From Bacteroidia bacterium (GTDB taxonomy: Bacteria > Bacteroidota > Bacteroidia > Flavobacteriales > Flavobacteriaceae), in NCBI GenBank assembly GCA_030431085.1, contig JAUIJW010000111.1, positions 1 to 7,649 of the forward strand: 7,649 nt of DNA, given 5' to 3'. The notes beneath the pieces are model-generated. The model ran no database searches, was not told the origin of the DNA, and saw only the letters and a program-made list of their open reading frames with translations. Position numbers and translations under genes: made by a program. Shown piece by piece: positions 1 to 7,634 of the stretch. Within the stretch, counting starts at the first letter, position 1; the number at the start of each line of letters is the position of its first letter.

Positions 1-1737
1 AGTATATAAATAAGGTAATAGCTGATATCTTATTTCGATAAACTTTTTAACTATTCTCATTACATTCTCATCAAAAGCCCACGGCTCTTGATTGCCATGA
101 TCTCCAGATGAATGTGTTCTACAAAAAGGATGAAAAACACCCAACTGTATCCACCTTGTATAAAGCTCACCTGTAGGTTGTTCCGCAAAACCACCAATAT
201 CAGATCCTGCAAAAGAATAGCCAGACAAACTCATGCGTTGTGCTTGAATATTTGCAATCCACAAATGTTCCCAAGTAGCTACATTGTCACCTGTCCAAGT
301 TGAAGTATATCGCTGCGTACCAGAATATGCAGCTCTGGTAATAACAAATGGTCTTTTTGGATAAGAAAATTGCTTTAACCCTTGATAAGTGGCTTTGGCC
401 ATTTGCATACCATAAACATTATGCGCTTTTCTATGGCTACAACGATGCCCATCATAATGATGTCTTACATCGTCTGGAAAGGTTTTATTAGGCACCTCCA
501 TCACGGCTGGCTCGTTCATATCATTCCAAACGCCTTTGACTCCAATATCACTAATTAACTCTTTAAACAAACCCGACCACCATTTTCTAACTTCTGGGTT
601 AGTAAAATCTGGAAAATAGCACTCACCTGGCCAAACTTTACCTTTCATATAAGGTCCGTCTGCCCTTTTACAAAAATAATCTTTCTCTAAGGCCTCTTTA
701 AATACACTGTAATCCTTGTCTATTTTTATTCCAGGATCAATAATTACTACCGTTTTAAATCCATCTTTAGACAGATCACTCACCATTTTTTTTGGATTGG
801 GAAAGTACTCATTGTTCCATGTAAAACACCTAAACCCTTCCATATAGTCAATATCTAAATAGATTGCGTCGCAAGGTATTTGTAATTCTCTAAACTTATT
901 AGCAACTTCCCTAACTTTACTTTCCGGATAATAACTCCATTTACATTGATGATATCCCAATGCCCATAACGGCGGCATTTCCGGCACCCCAGTTAAATTA
1001 GAATAGCTCGCAATAACGTCTTCCATTTTAGGACCATAAATAAAGTAATAATTCATTTCACCGCCTTGAGCCCAAAAGCTAGTAACATGCCTTCTCTCAT
1101 GGCAAAAATCAAAATAAGAACGGAAAGTATTATCAAAAAATACACCGTATGATTTTTTGTGGTGTAAGCCTATATAAAAAGGTATCGTTTTATAAATTGG
1201 ATCTGTATTTCTGCCATAGGCATAAGAATCTGTAACCCAGTTTTCAAACCTTTTACCTCTTAGGTTGGTGTGTACGGGCTTATCACCCAATCCATAATAG
1301 CTTTCACCATCTTGAGCAATTTTACTCATTTTTACTATATTGCCTCCATCGGCATAATTCTCCTCCCAATGAAACCCGAGCTCATCTTCGCAGATCACTG
1401 ATTGATCCTTGGCATCAAAAATTTTGATTTTCAAATCAATTTTTGCCACTTGGCATATCAATTTTGAAGTGATCACTTTATAATCGGTTGAAGTTTCTTC
1501 AATGCTTAAATGGTTGTAACCACTAATAGCATCTTGTGCTATGGCATATGAAAAATCTGGTTCAAAATTATTTTCTGTAGCGAATCTAAATCGCAATACA
1601 CTGTCTCTTAATACTGTTATTTGTAAAACCACCCCATTCTCTGAAGTGAAAAATATTTTATCTGCTTCTTTGTTTACTTCACTTAACTGTGAAGGAAACT
1701 GATTTCCTTTGTCTTGTAATTTTGTATTTATTATCAT
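1..1737 (-). CDS. GH31 alpha-glucosidase, 3' end cut by window edge
   Basis: This is a retaining glycoside hydrolase family 31 enzyme, predicted to release glucose from the non-reducing ends of alpha-glucans or malto-oligosaccharides. The frame is open from an ATG at 1735-1737 to base 1, giving 579 residues. Family members of this type are usually around 800 residues, so the C-terminal beta domains are missing from view. The N-terminal beta-sandwich covers roughly residues 1-230 and includes YYGLGDK at 147-153. The catalytic barrel follows, with YLDIDYM at 293-299, the nucleophile motif WNDMNEP (Asp406) and the acid/base motif WTGDN (Asp484). It ends in RYQLLPYLYT at the edge. The N-terminus has no signal peptide, so the enzyme is probably cytosolic and acts on internal glycogen or imported oligosaccharides. 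It lies 59 bases downstream of glgB on the same strand. Some GH31 enzymes are alpha-xylosidases or transglycosidases, so substrate preference is inferred from context and general similarity. Confidence 0.93.
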   Translation of the reverse strand, partial: MIINTKLQDKGNQFPSQLSEVNKEADKIFFTSENGVVLQITVLRDSVLRFRFATENNFEPDFSYAIAQDAISGYNHLSIEETSTDYKVITSKLICQVAKIDLKIKIFDAKDQSVICEDELGFHWEENYADGGNIVKMSKIAQDGESYYGLGDKPVHTNLRGKRFENWVTDSYAYGRNTDPIYKTIPFYIGLHHKKSYGVFFDNTFRSYFDFCHERRHVTSFWAQGGEMNYYFIYGPKMEDVIASYSNLTGVPEMPPLWALGYHQCKWSYYPESKVREVANKFRELQIPCDAIYLDIDYMEGFRCFTWNNEYFPNPKKMVSDLSKDGFKTVVIIDPGIKIDKDYSVFKEALEKDYFCKRADGPYMKGKVWPGECYFPDFTNPEVRKWWSGLFKELISDIGVKGVWNDMNEPAVMEVPNKTFPDDVRHHYDGHRCSHRKAHNVYGMQMAKATYQGLKQFSYPKRPFVITRAAYSGTQRYTSTWTGDNVATWEHLWIANIQAQRMSLSGYSFAGSDIGGFAEQPTGELYTRWIQLGVFHPFCRTHSSGDHGNQEPWAFDENVMRIVKKFIEIRYQLLPYLYT

Positions 1738-1796
1738 ATTTCATCATCTATATTCGACGTAAATCAACTAATTTATTTTTAAATTTTAAAAGGTTT
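1738..1796 (-). other. AT-rich glgB to GH31 intergenic gap
   Basis: This 59-base AT-rich spacer is the longest gap inside the leftward run. I see no GC-rich hairpin, no Shine-Dalgarno sequence before the GH31 ATG, and no clear match to the Bacteroidetes promoter pattern (TTG then TAnnTTTG). Read-through from glgB is the simplest reading. A weak internal promoter cannot be excluded. Confidence 0.5.
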
Positions 1797-3704
1797 TTAA
1801 ACAATTTTAAAAGCAACAAAAGCTAATGGTGGTAATTTTATAGTTGCTGAAAACTTTTTACCATCTCTAGGCTTATCTTTTATTAAAACAGCCCTAGAAT
1901 TAGTAATACCGCTACCAAAAAATCGTTTATAATCACTGTTAAAAACTTGTTTTAATTTTCCTTGTCTGGGTAGACCAATATCGTAATTATCATACACACT
2001 AGGTGTTAAATTACATACCACCACAACATCATTATCTTGATCATGCCCCTTACGGATATATGAAATTACAGAGTTTTGATAGTCTCCGTAATTTACCCAT
2101 TCAAATCCATCTTGGCTAAAGGCTTTCTCATATAACCCTGGATGACTTTTATAGAATTGATTAAGCTCTTTAACATAGGTCTGGAGCGATTTATGAGGTT
2201 TATATTGCAACAGGTGCCAGTCTAAACTTTGTGCAAAGTTCCATTCTTCCGATTGTCCAAACTCTCCACCCATAAACAGTAATTTAGTTCCTGGGTGAGT
2301 AAACATATAGCCATAAAGCAATCTTAAATTAGCAAATTTCTGCCATTCATCTCCTGGCATTTTGTTAAGCAAAGACTGTTTACCATATACTACCTCATCA
2401 TGTGACAGGGGCAGCATAAAATTTTCCGTAAAGGCATATGTTAAACTAAATGTAATATCATTTTGATGGTATTTTCTATAGACCGGATCTTTAGCAAAAT
2501 AATTGAGTGTATCATGCATCCATCCCATCATCCATTTCATACCAAAACCTAAACCACCTAAATCTGGCGGATTAGTTACGCCTGGAAAAGCGGTAGATTC
2601 TTCTGCAATGGTCTGTACACCTTCAAAGTTTTTATAAACTTCTTGATTTAGCTCTCGTAAAAACGACATCGCTTCTAAATTCTCTCTTTCACCATACATA
2701 TTAGGTTCCCATTCGCCATCCTCTCGCGAATAATCTAAATACAACATCGATGCTACAGCATCTACCCTTAAACCATCTACATGATATTTATCTAACCAAA
2801 AAAAGGCATTGCTAATTAAAAATGACCTTACTTCGTTTCTTCCATAATTAAAAATTAAACTTTTCCAGTCTGGATGATACCCTTTACGAGGATCTGGATG
2901 CTCATACAAATGGCTCCCATCAAAATAACCTAAACCATGATCATCTGATGGAAAATGAGAAGGTACCCAATCGAAAATTACTCCAATATCATTTTGATGA
3001 AGTTTATCGATCAAATACATTAAATCATGAGGTGAGCCAAATCTTGACGAAGGTGCAAAATAACCCGTTAGTTGATATCCCCAAGATGGATCGTAAGGAT
3101 ACTCCATTACAGGCATAAACTCTACGTGGGTAAATTGCATCTTGTTAAGATATTTTACCAGTTTACTGGCCAAATCTTGATAGCTCAAAAAGCTATTATC
3201 CTCGGCATTTCTCATCCAAGAACCTAAATGTAATTCATAGACAGAATATGGTTTATCAAGTCCGTTTTTATTTTGTCTATACCCCATCCAATCTTGATCT
3301 TTCCAACGGTAATTGGCGATACTTTTTATGATGGATGCTGTATTTGGTGGAGTTTCGGCATAAAACGCATAAGGATCTGCTTTTTCTGTGCTAACCTGAT
3401 GATGGTTTTCTATTTTAAATTTATAGCGCATCCCTTCTTTGGCATCGGGTATAAACCCTTCCCAAATACCAGATTCATCCCATCGTACAAATAACCTGTG
3501 CTGATGATCATTCCAATAATTAAAATCACCAATTACAGCCACCGATTTTGCCGAGGGTGCCCATACCGAAAAATATGTGCCGCTTACCCCATTTAACACG
3601 ATAGGATGGGCTCCAAATTTTTCGTATAATTTATAATGCTTTCCAGACTTGAACAACAAAATATCAAAATCTGTAAAAAATGAATGTACTTCTACTTTAG
3701 CCAT
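1797..3704 (-). CDS. glgB: 1,4-alpha-glucan branching enzyme (GH13)
   Basis: GlgB cuts an alpha-1,4 glucan chain and rejoins the piece through an alpha-1,6 bond, creating the branches of glycogen in the cytosol. The protein is 635 residues. A single CBM48-type beta-sandwich lies at about 40-115 (YFSVWAPSA, then GDFNYWN). The GH13 barrel follows, with region I DWVPSHF (245-251), region II GLRVDAVASML with nucleophile Asp315, region III TIAEEST with the acid/base Glu at 368 (or 369), and region IV LPLSHDEVV with Asp436. The C-terminal all-beta domain ends near 635. It is shorter than the 728-residue E. coli enzyme because it lacks the extra N-terminal N1 module, as in other short-form branching enzymes. 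The ATG at 3702-3704 lies 18 bases after the glgC stop, behind an A/T-rich leader. All catalytic residues are present, so it should be active. Confidence 0.97.
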   Translation of the reverse strand: MAKVEVHSFFTDFDILLFKSGKHYKLYEKFGAHPIVLNGVSGTYFSVWAPSAKSVAVIGDFNYWNDHQHRLFVRWDESGIWEGFIPDAKEGMRYKFKIENHHQVSTEKADPYAFYAETPPNTASIIKSIANYRWKDQDWMGYRQNKNGLDKPYSVYELHLGSWMRNAEDNSFLSYQDLASKLVKYLNKMQFTHVEFMPVMEYPYDPSWGYQLTGYFAPSSRFGSPHDLMYLIDKLHQNDIGVIFDWVPSHFPSDDHGLGYFDGSHLYEHPDPRKGYHPDWKSLIFNYGRNEVRSFLISNAFFWLDKYHVDGLRVDAVASMLYLDYSREDGEWEPNMYGERENLEAMSFLRELNQEVYKNFEGVQTIAEESTAFPGVTNPPDLGGLGFGMKWMMGWMHDTLNYFAKDPVYRKYHQNDITFSLTYAFTENFMLPLSHDEVVYGKQSLLNKMPGDEWQKFANLRLLYGYMFTHPGTKLLFMGGEFGQSEEWNFAQSLDWHLLQYKPHKSLQTYVKELNQFYKSHPGLYEKAFSQDGFEWVNYGDYQNSVISYIRKGHDQDNDVVVVCNLTPSVYDNYDIGLPRQGKLKQVFNSDYKRFFGSGITNSRAVLIKDKPRDGKKFSATIKLPPLAFVAFKIV

Positions 3705-3722
3705 ATTATTTTATTTAGACGG

Positions 3723-4988
3723 CTATATTACAAACCCATTTGGTATAACAGCATCTTTTTTAATCACTACAATACCTTGCTTAACAGCGTATAAGTCTGT
3801 TTCTGTATCCTCTAAATGCGGACCTCCATTAATTCTAACATCATCACCAATGGTACAATTTTTATCTATAATTGCATTTTTTATAAAGCAGCGTTCACCT
3901 ATGCCTTTAAGGCTTTCAATTTTATGATTGCTTATATCTTCAAGAGTTTCATAATAATCATTACCCATCATATAGGTATTAATAACAGTAGATTCATGCC
4001 CAATTCTTGAACGTATACCAATAACAGATCGTTCTATTTTAGCCGCATGAATAATACAACCTTCTCCTATTACTGTTTTATTAAGCGTGGTACCCGAAAT
4101 TTTTGAAGTCGGCAAAATTCTAGCTCTAGTATAAATTCTTTTATCTCTATCGTAGAGATTAAATTTAGGAATATCATCGGTAAGCCCAAGATTTGCTTCA
4201 AAGAAGGAGTCAATATTACCAATATCGGTCCAATAACCCTCATAAGGGTAACTTAACACCTTATGATTGTCTATAGATTGCGGAATAATTTCTTTACCAA
4301 AATCTACTGTATCTTGATTATCTAATAATTTAAACAGCAAATCGCTATTAAATATATAAATACCCATAGAAGCGAGATAATTTCTACCTTCACTCTTCAT
4401 ATCATCACTAACATCAGAGGTCCAATCTGGCAATAAATCTGCCGCAGGTTTTTCAATAAAAGAACTAATAAAGCTTTTCTTATCTGTTTTTAGTATCCCA
4501 AAACTTGTGGCGTCGCTAGCATTTACTGGTAATGTTGCAATTGAAATTTCTGCTTTGCTTTTGATATGTGCATCTAGCATTTTTCTAAAATCCATTTGAT
4601 ATAATTGATCACCAGACAGAATTAAAGCATATTTAAAATCATGACGCTTAAAATGGTGTATACTTTGCCTTACTGCATCTGCAGTACCTTGAAACCATTT
4701 TTCATTTTGGGGTGTTTGCTCAGCTGCCAGCACATCTACAAAGGCTTTACTAAAAAAACTAAAGTGATACGTGTTTTTTATATGTCTGTTTAAGGATGCT
4801 GAATTAAACTGAGTTAACACATACATTCGCTTAATATCAGAATTAATACAATTAGAAATGGGGATATCTACCAATCTATATTTTCCTGCAATTGGTACAG
4901 CAGGTTTAGATCTGGTTGCGGTTAATGGATATAATCTTGAACCTTGACCTCCACCTAAAATAATTGCTAAAACACTTTTTTCAAACAT
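3723..4988 (-). CDS. glgC: Glucose-1-phosphate adenylyltransferase (ADP-glucose pyrophosphorylase)
   Basis: GlgC makes ADP-glucose and pyrophosphate from ATP and glucose-1-phosphate, the committed and normally allosteric step of bacterial glycogen synthesis. The 421-residue protein has an N-terminal nucleotidyltransferase domain with GGGQGSRL (12-19), RSKPAVP (26-32), FQGTADAV (99-106), SGDQLY (125-130, catalytic Asp127) and the sugar-phosphate motif FIEKP (Lys180). GYWTDIG (251-257) leads into a C-terminal left-handed beta-helix of hexapeptide repeats (about 290-421). Several stretches, such as MYVLTQFNSASLNRH (55-69) and the IDKN...GIVVIKKDAVIP tail, resemble cyanobacterial and plant enzymes more than E. 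coli GlgC. Lys376 and Lys411 align by eye with the two activator lysines of that group. The glgA stop codon ends only 3 bases before this ATG, so translation is probably coupled. Function is secure; the regulatory type is inferred. Confidence 0.97.
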   Translation of the reverse strand: MFEKSVLAIILGGGQGSRLYPLTATRSKPAVPIAGKYRLVDIPISNCINSDIKRMYVLTQFNSASLNRHIKNTYHFSFFSKAFVDVLAAEQTPQNEKWFQGTADAVRQSIHHFKRHDFKYALILSGDQLYQMDFRKMLDAHIKSKAEISIATLPVNASDATSFGILKTDKKSFISSFIEKPAADLLPDWTSDVSDDMKSEGRNYLASMGIYIFNSDLLFKLLDNQDTVDFGKEIIPQSIDNHKVLSYPYEGYWTDIGNIDSFFEANLGLTDDIPKFNLYDRDKRIYTRARILPTSKISGTTLNKTVIGEGCIIHAAKIERSVIGIRSRIGHESTVINTYMMGNDYYETLEDISNHKIESLKGIGERCFIKNAIIDKNCTIGDDVRINGGPHLEDTETDLYAVKQGIVVIKKDAVIPNGFVI

Positions 4989-4991
4989 AGT

Positions 4992-6401
4992 TTAATTAAT
5001 TTTTAAAGATTCGTATAAAGTTACGTATTCTTTTGCAGATTTTACCCAAGAGTGATCAATTCGCATAGTTTTTTTACGAATTTTTCTAAAATTTATTTGA
5101 TCTTCATAAAATTCTACAATTCTATCCATCGCATGACAAACATCATCAACACTGGCGTGATTATGGCAGATACCAAACCCACCATCCCCAATATCTATTA
5201 CGGTATCGGCCAAACCTCCAGTGCGTCTCACCACAGGTATAGTCCCGTATTTTAAAGCATACATTTGATTTAAACCACATGGTTCTACCCTAGAAGGCAT
5301 TAAAATAAAATCTGCCCCTGCGTAAATTTGATGGGCCAGTTGTTCATCATAACCAAAATATGCATTATAGCAGCCTTGAAATGAAGGTAAGAGTAATCGA
5401 AGTTCAGATTCAATATGATCTTGCCCCGAACCAAGTAATAAAATGTTTACTCTCCCTTTACTTAAAGTGTCAGCAAAAATATCTGGAAATAAATCTGCAC
5501 CTTTTTCATACACTAACCTGCCAATAAATGCCACTAATGGTTTATTTTCATCAAGATTGAATTTCTTACAAAGCATTCTCTTGTTAGCTTTTTTTCCTGA
5601 TTGTATATTATTTTGTGCATAATTTTTAACCAGAGCTCGATCTGTGGCAGCATCCCAAACTTTAGTGTCTATACCATTAAGGATGCCCATACATTTTTCA
5701 CTTTCGTAGGATAACAACTTTTCTAAACCATTAGCCTTCAATTTTAGTTCTTCCATATAAGTAGGAGAGACTGTATTAACTTTCCAAGCACTTTTTATAC
5801 CAGCGGCCAACGGATTAATCGTACCATTCCAATCTAATATATCTCCACGGCCATTTTCAAACTCTGGAAACAAATGCAAGTACTCAAATCCAAACTGCCC
5901 TTGATACTGTGCATTATGAATGGTAAATACAGAGGGTGTATTTTTAAAATGTTGGAATTTATCTGCATACGACATCAAAAATGGGATAAGCCCAGTATGA
6001 TGATCATGACAATGAAAAACATCGATAGACCACTTATTTTTGGTTACAAAATCAAGCACGGCTAATTGAAATGCTAAAAATCTTTTATAATCATCGTCAT
6101 AGCCATACACTTCTTCTCTATCTGTAAAGCCTTTTATTTTAACTAGAAAAAGTTCAAAGCCTAGTTTTAAATTTCCTTTTAAAATTTCAACGGTATGGCG
6201 CTGATTCTCAATATTCAAATCGAAAGAAAAGTACTTTTCCCAAGTTCTTTTTTTTACAAAAGCATTGTTATAATAAGGCATCACAACCTTAGATTTTACA
6301 CCTATTTTGTTTTGATATTGAGGCAATGCACCTACAACATCTGCCAAACCACCCACTTTTGCTATTGGAAAACACTCGGCACTTATATGTAATATATTCA
6401 T
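4992..6401 (-). CDS. glgA: Glycogen synthase, ADP-glucose-dependent (GT5)
   Basis: GlgA transfers glucose from ADP-glucose to the non-reducing end of a growing alpha-1,4 glucan. The 469-residue length is close to the 477 of E. coli GlgA. It has the two Rossmann-like GT-B halves. The N-terminal half carries the ADP-glucose loop KVGGL (Lys15), CHDHHTGL (131-138) and TIHNAQYQG (160-168). The C-terminal half carries NGIDTKVWD (242-250), GRLVYEKG (Arg295, Lys300) and EPCGL (Glu373 to Leu377), then YGTIPVVRRTGGLADTV. The conserved KxGGL, Arg/Lys pair and EPCGL residues are all present, so it should be catalytically competent. The ATG at 6399-6401 starts at a classic MNILHISAE N-terminus. The gene starts 15 bases after korB ends and stops 3 bases before glgC begins, so it sits in one transcription unit with the glycogen genes. 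Confidence 0.97.
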   Translation of the reverse strand: MNILHISAECFPIAKVGGLADVVGALPQYQNKIGVKSKVVMPYYNNAFVKKRTWEKYFSFDLNIENQRHTVEILKGNLKLGFELFLVKIKGFTDREEVYGYDDDYKRFLAFQLAVLDFVTKNKWSIDVFHCHDHHTGLIPFLMSYADKFQHFKNTPSVFTIHNAQYQGQFGFEYLHLFPEFENGRGDILDWNGTINPLAAGIKSAWKVNTVSPTYMEELKLKANGLEKLLSYESEKCMGILNGIDTKVWDAATDRALVKNYAQNNIQSGKKANKRMLCKKFNLDENKPLVAFIGRLVYEKGADLFPDIFADTLSKGRVNILLLGSGQDHIESELRLLLPSFQGCYNAYFGYDEQLAHQIYAGADFILMPSRVEPCGLNQMYALKYGTIPVVRRTGGLADTVIDIGDGGFGICHNHASVDDVCHAMDRIVEFYEDQINFRKIRKKTMRIDHSWVKSAKEYVTLYESLKIN

Positions 6402-6416
6402 TGGATTAATTTCTAT

Positions 6417-7373
6417 TTATTCTACTTGGTAGGTTTCTCCTGAAAAAAAGAGATCATCTACCTTTTTAACTTTAGAGTTTTTTTGTACTTCTTTTGTGAG
6501 CTCTTCTTCTCGCTCTTCAAAGGTTTTATCGGCATAACTCCTAATAATTCCGGTAACCAAAGGATATTGAAGTTTTACCAACATCATATGCAGTGTATTG
6601 TCTTGACATTGTGCATCGTGCACGAGAATATCATCTTCTTTGTAATGAATTCCATCTATATCAACTACTTCCAGCATTAAACCATTTAATACCAACCCTT
6701 TATTTCTTTCCTTTCCAAAAATCATAGGCTTACCATGCTCAACAAACAACTGTTGATCTGCCTTTACTGTACGATCTGTATACTGTGAAAAACATCCATC
6801 ATTAAAAATGACACAGTTTTGTAATATTTCTATCATTGAAGTTCCGTTAAACTGTTCGGCTTCTATAAAAATTTGAGTCATTTGTTTGGTATCATTACCG
6901 CCTATCCTAGCAAAATACCTGGCCTGAGCCCCCAGCGCCAGTTCACCGGGATGAAAAGGTGGCTGTGTATTACCGTAAGGTGAAGATTTTGTTTTTTGAC
7001 CCACCAAAGATGTTGGCGAAAACTGGCCTTTTGTTAAGCCATATATTTCATTATTAAATAATAAAATATTGATGTCAACATTTCTACGAAGTACGTGAAT
7101 AAAATGATTGCCACCGATGGCTAAACTATCTCCATCACCGGTAATCATCCATACGCTCAAATCTGGATTTGCTAATTTAGTGCCACTTGCTATAGCCGCC
7201 GCCCTACCATGAATGCTATGCATGCCATAGGTATTCATATAATACGGAAATCTTGATGAGCAACCAATACCCGATATAAATACGATATCTTCTCGTTTTA
7301 CACCTATTTCTGGTAAAGCCTTTTGCATGGCATTAAGAATAACATAATCATCGCAACCTGGACACCAGCGCAC
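6417..7373 (-). CDS. korB: 2-oxoacid:ferredoxin oxidoreductase beta subunit (KorB-like), 5' end abnormal
   Basis: This is the thiamine-diphosphate subunit of a 2-oxoglutarate (or related 2-oxoacid):ferredoxin oxidoreductase, which decarboxylates the 2-oxoacid to an acyl-CoA while reducing ferredoxin. Numbered from the GTG at 7371-7373, it shows CPGC (Cys4, Cys7), GIGCSSRFPYY with Cys38, and Cys187 in NCVIF; this spacing matches the four [4Fe-4S] ligands known in the family. The TPP motif runs from GDGDS (79-83) to NN (107-108), followed by IYGLTKGQ. A GTG start would remove residues normally found before WCPGC. The frame continues upstream to a TGA at 7482-7484 and encodes the family-like KKYTFKDFASNQEV, yet this extension has no ATG, GTG or TTG. 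The true 5' end therefore looks truncated or rearranged. The alpha subunit korA, normally adjacent, is not visible. The gene ends 15 bases before glgA. The subunit call is strong; the exact 2-oxoacid is inferred. Confidence 0.9.
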   Translation of the reverse strand: MRWCPGCDDYVILNAMQKALPEIGVKREDIVFISGIGCSSRFPYYMNTYGMHSIHGRAAAIASGTKLANPDLSVWMITGDGDSLAIGGNHFIHVLRRNVDINILLFNNEIYGLTKGQFSPTSLVGQKTKSSPYGNTQPPFHPGELALGAQARYFARIGGNDTKQMTQIFIEAEQFNGTSMIEILQNCVIFNDGCFSQYTDRTVKADQQLFVEHGKPMIFGKERNKGLVLNGLMLEVVDIDGIHYKEDDILVHDAQCQDNTLHMMLVKLQYPLVTGIIRSYADKTFEEREEELTKEVQKNSKVKKVDDLFFSGETYQVE

Positions 7374-7445
7374 CTCTTGATTACTTGCAAAATCTTTAAA
7401 CGTATATTTTTTTATAGCTGTTGATACTTTTTGTGGGATGGTAAT
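7374..7445 (-). other. In-frame korB 5' extension without a start codon
   Basis: Reading leftward in the korB frame, these codons give residues ending in KKYTFKDFASNQE just before VRWCPGC. Those residues look like the normal N-terminal approach of flavobacterial KorB proteins. Recognisable coding content fades near 7440-7445, and the frame closes at the TGA at 7482-7484 without passing a usable start. I read this as the remaining 5' part of korB up to a break point, not as untranslated leader. How far the homology extends is a judgement by eye. Confidence 0.6.
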
Positions 7446-7587
7446 ATCTGAAGATGAAAGTGATAATATTGCCTCACAAATTCAAAGAACAGCCATCAAT
7501 AATGAAGTGATCAATATGACGGCAGAATTGAGAAATGATGCATCAATCACCATTAATGAAAAGATTTTTGAGACAATCCAACAATAA
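7438..7587 (+). CDS. Possible tail of an unknown rightward protein
   Basis: A short frame runs rightward from an ATG at 7438 to a TAA at 7585-7587, 49 codons. It is polar and rich in Asn, Glu, Ile and Thr, with alternating hydrophobic positions (for example IASQIQRTAINNEVINM) that suggest a helical or coiled-coil C-terminus. I do not recognise a family. The same frame stays open upstream to 7381, but there it overlaps korB coding sequence on the other strand. The visible ATG may therefore not be a real start, and this may be the last part of a longer gene whose front is cut off at the junction. The TAA lies 14 bases before a perfect hairpin, which fits a genuine gene end. It could also be a chance ORF. 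Confidence 0.3.
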   Translation: MVISEDESDNIASQIQRTAINNEVINMTAELRNDASITINEKIFETIQQ

Positions 7588-7601
7588 CAGCCAAAAAATT
7601 A

Positions 7602-7634
7602 TAGAGTGATATTATTAAATATAATATCACTCTA
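7602..7634. terminator. Perfect 14-bp hairpin, probable terminator
   Basis: The left arm at 7602-7615 is perfectly complementary to the right arm at 7621-7634, with a 5-base TAAAT loop. Read leftward, the hairpin is followed by a run of six T (complement of the AAAAAA at 7593-7598), the usual form of an intrinsic terminator for minus-strand transcription. Read rightward there is no T-tract directly after the stem, although it lies just beyond the TAA of the 7438-7587 frame. A stem this AT-rich is only moderately stable, but its perfect match is unlikely to be chance. Confidence 0.6.

Noticed and set aside
112..303. Short open frame on the plus strand
   Set aside because: It lies antisense inside the conserved GH31 catalytic domain, which explains the sequence; the predicted peptide has no recognisable features.
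1741..1796. AAATTTTAAAA-type symmetry in the glgB-GH31 gap as a terminator or operator
   Set aside because: It is a few bases of A/T symmetry in an AT-rich spacer, with no stable stem.
3649..4010. Overlapping plus-strand frames opposite the glgB start and the glgC 3' end
   Set aside because: They mirror well-conserved GlgB and GlgC coding sequence and read as low-complexity hydrophobic peptides, typical of antisense shadows in AT-rich genes.
7494..7496. In-frame ATG upstream of korB on the minus strand as its start codon
   Set aside because: It is in the korB frame, but a TGA follows after only four codons (7482-7484), so it cannot start korB without a nonsense mutation or sequencing error. 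The sequence between also lacks KorB-like character.
7595..7606. TATAAT-like string on the minus strand next to the hairpin as a korB promoter
   Set aside because: It overlaps the hairpin foot and T-tract of the terminator, does not fit the Bacteroidetes TAnnTTTG spacing, and has no matching upstream TTG element at the right distance.
7459..7621. Similarity between AGTGATAATATT (7459-7470) and the hairpin arms as a recombination repeat
   Set aside because: Only about seven bases match without interruption and they are simple AT-rich sequence; not enough to support a site-specific or homologous recombination site.
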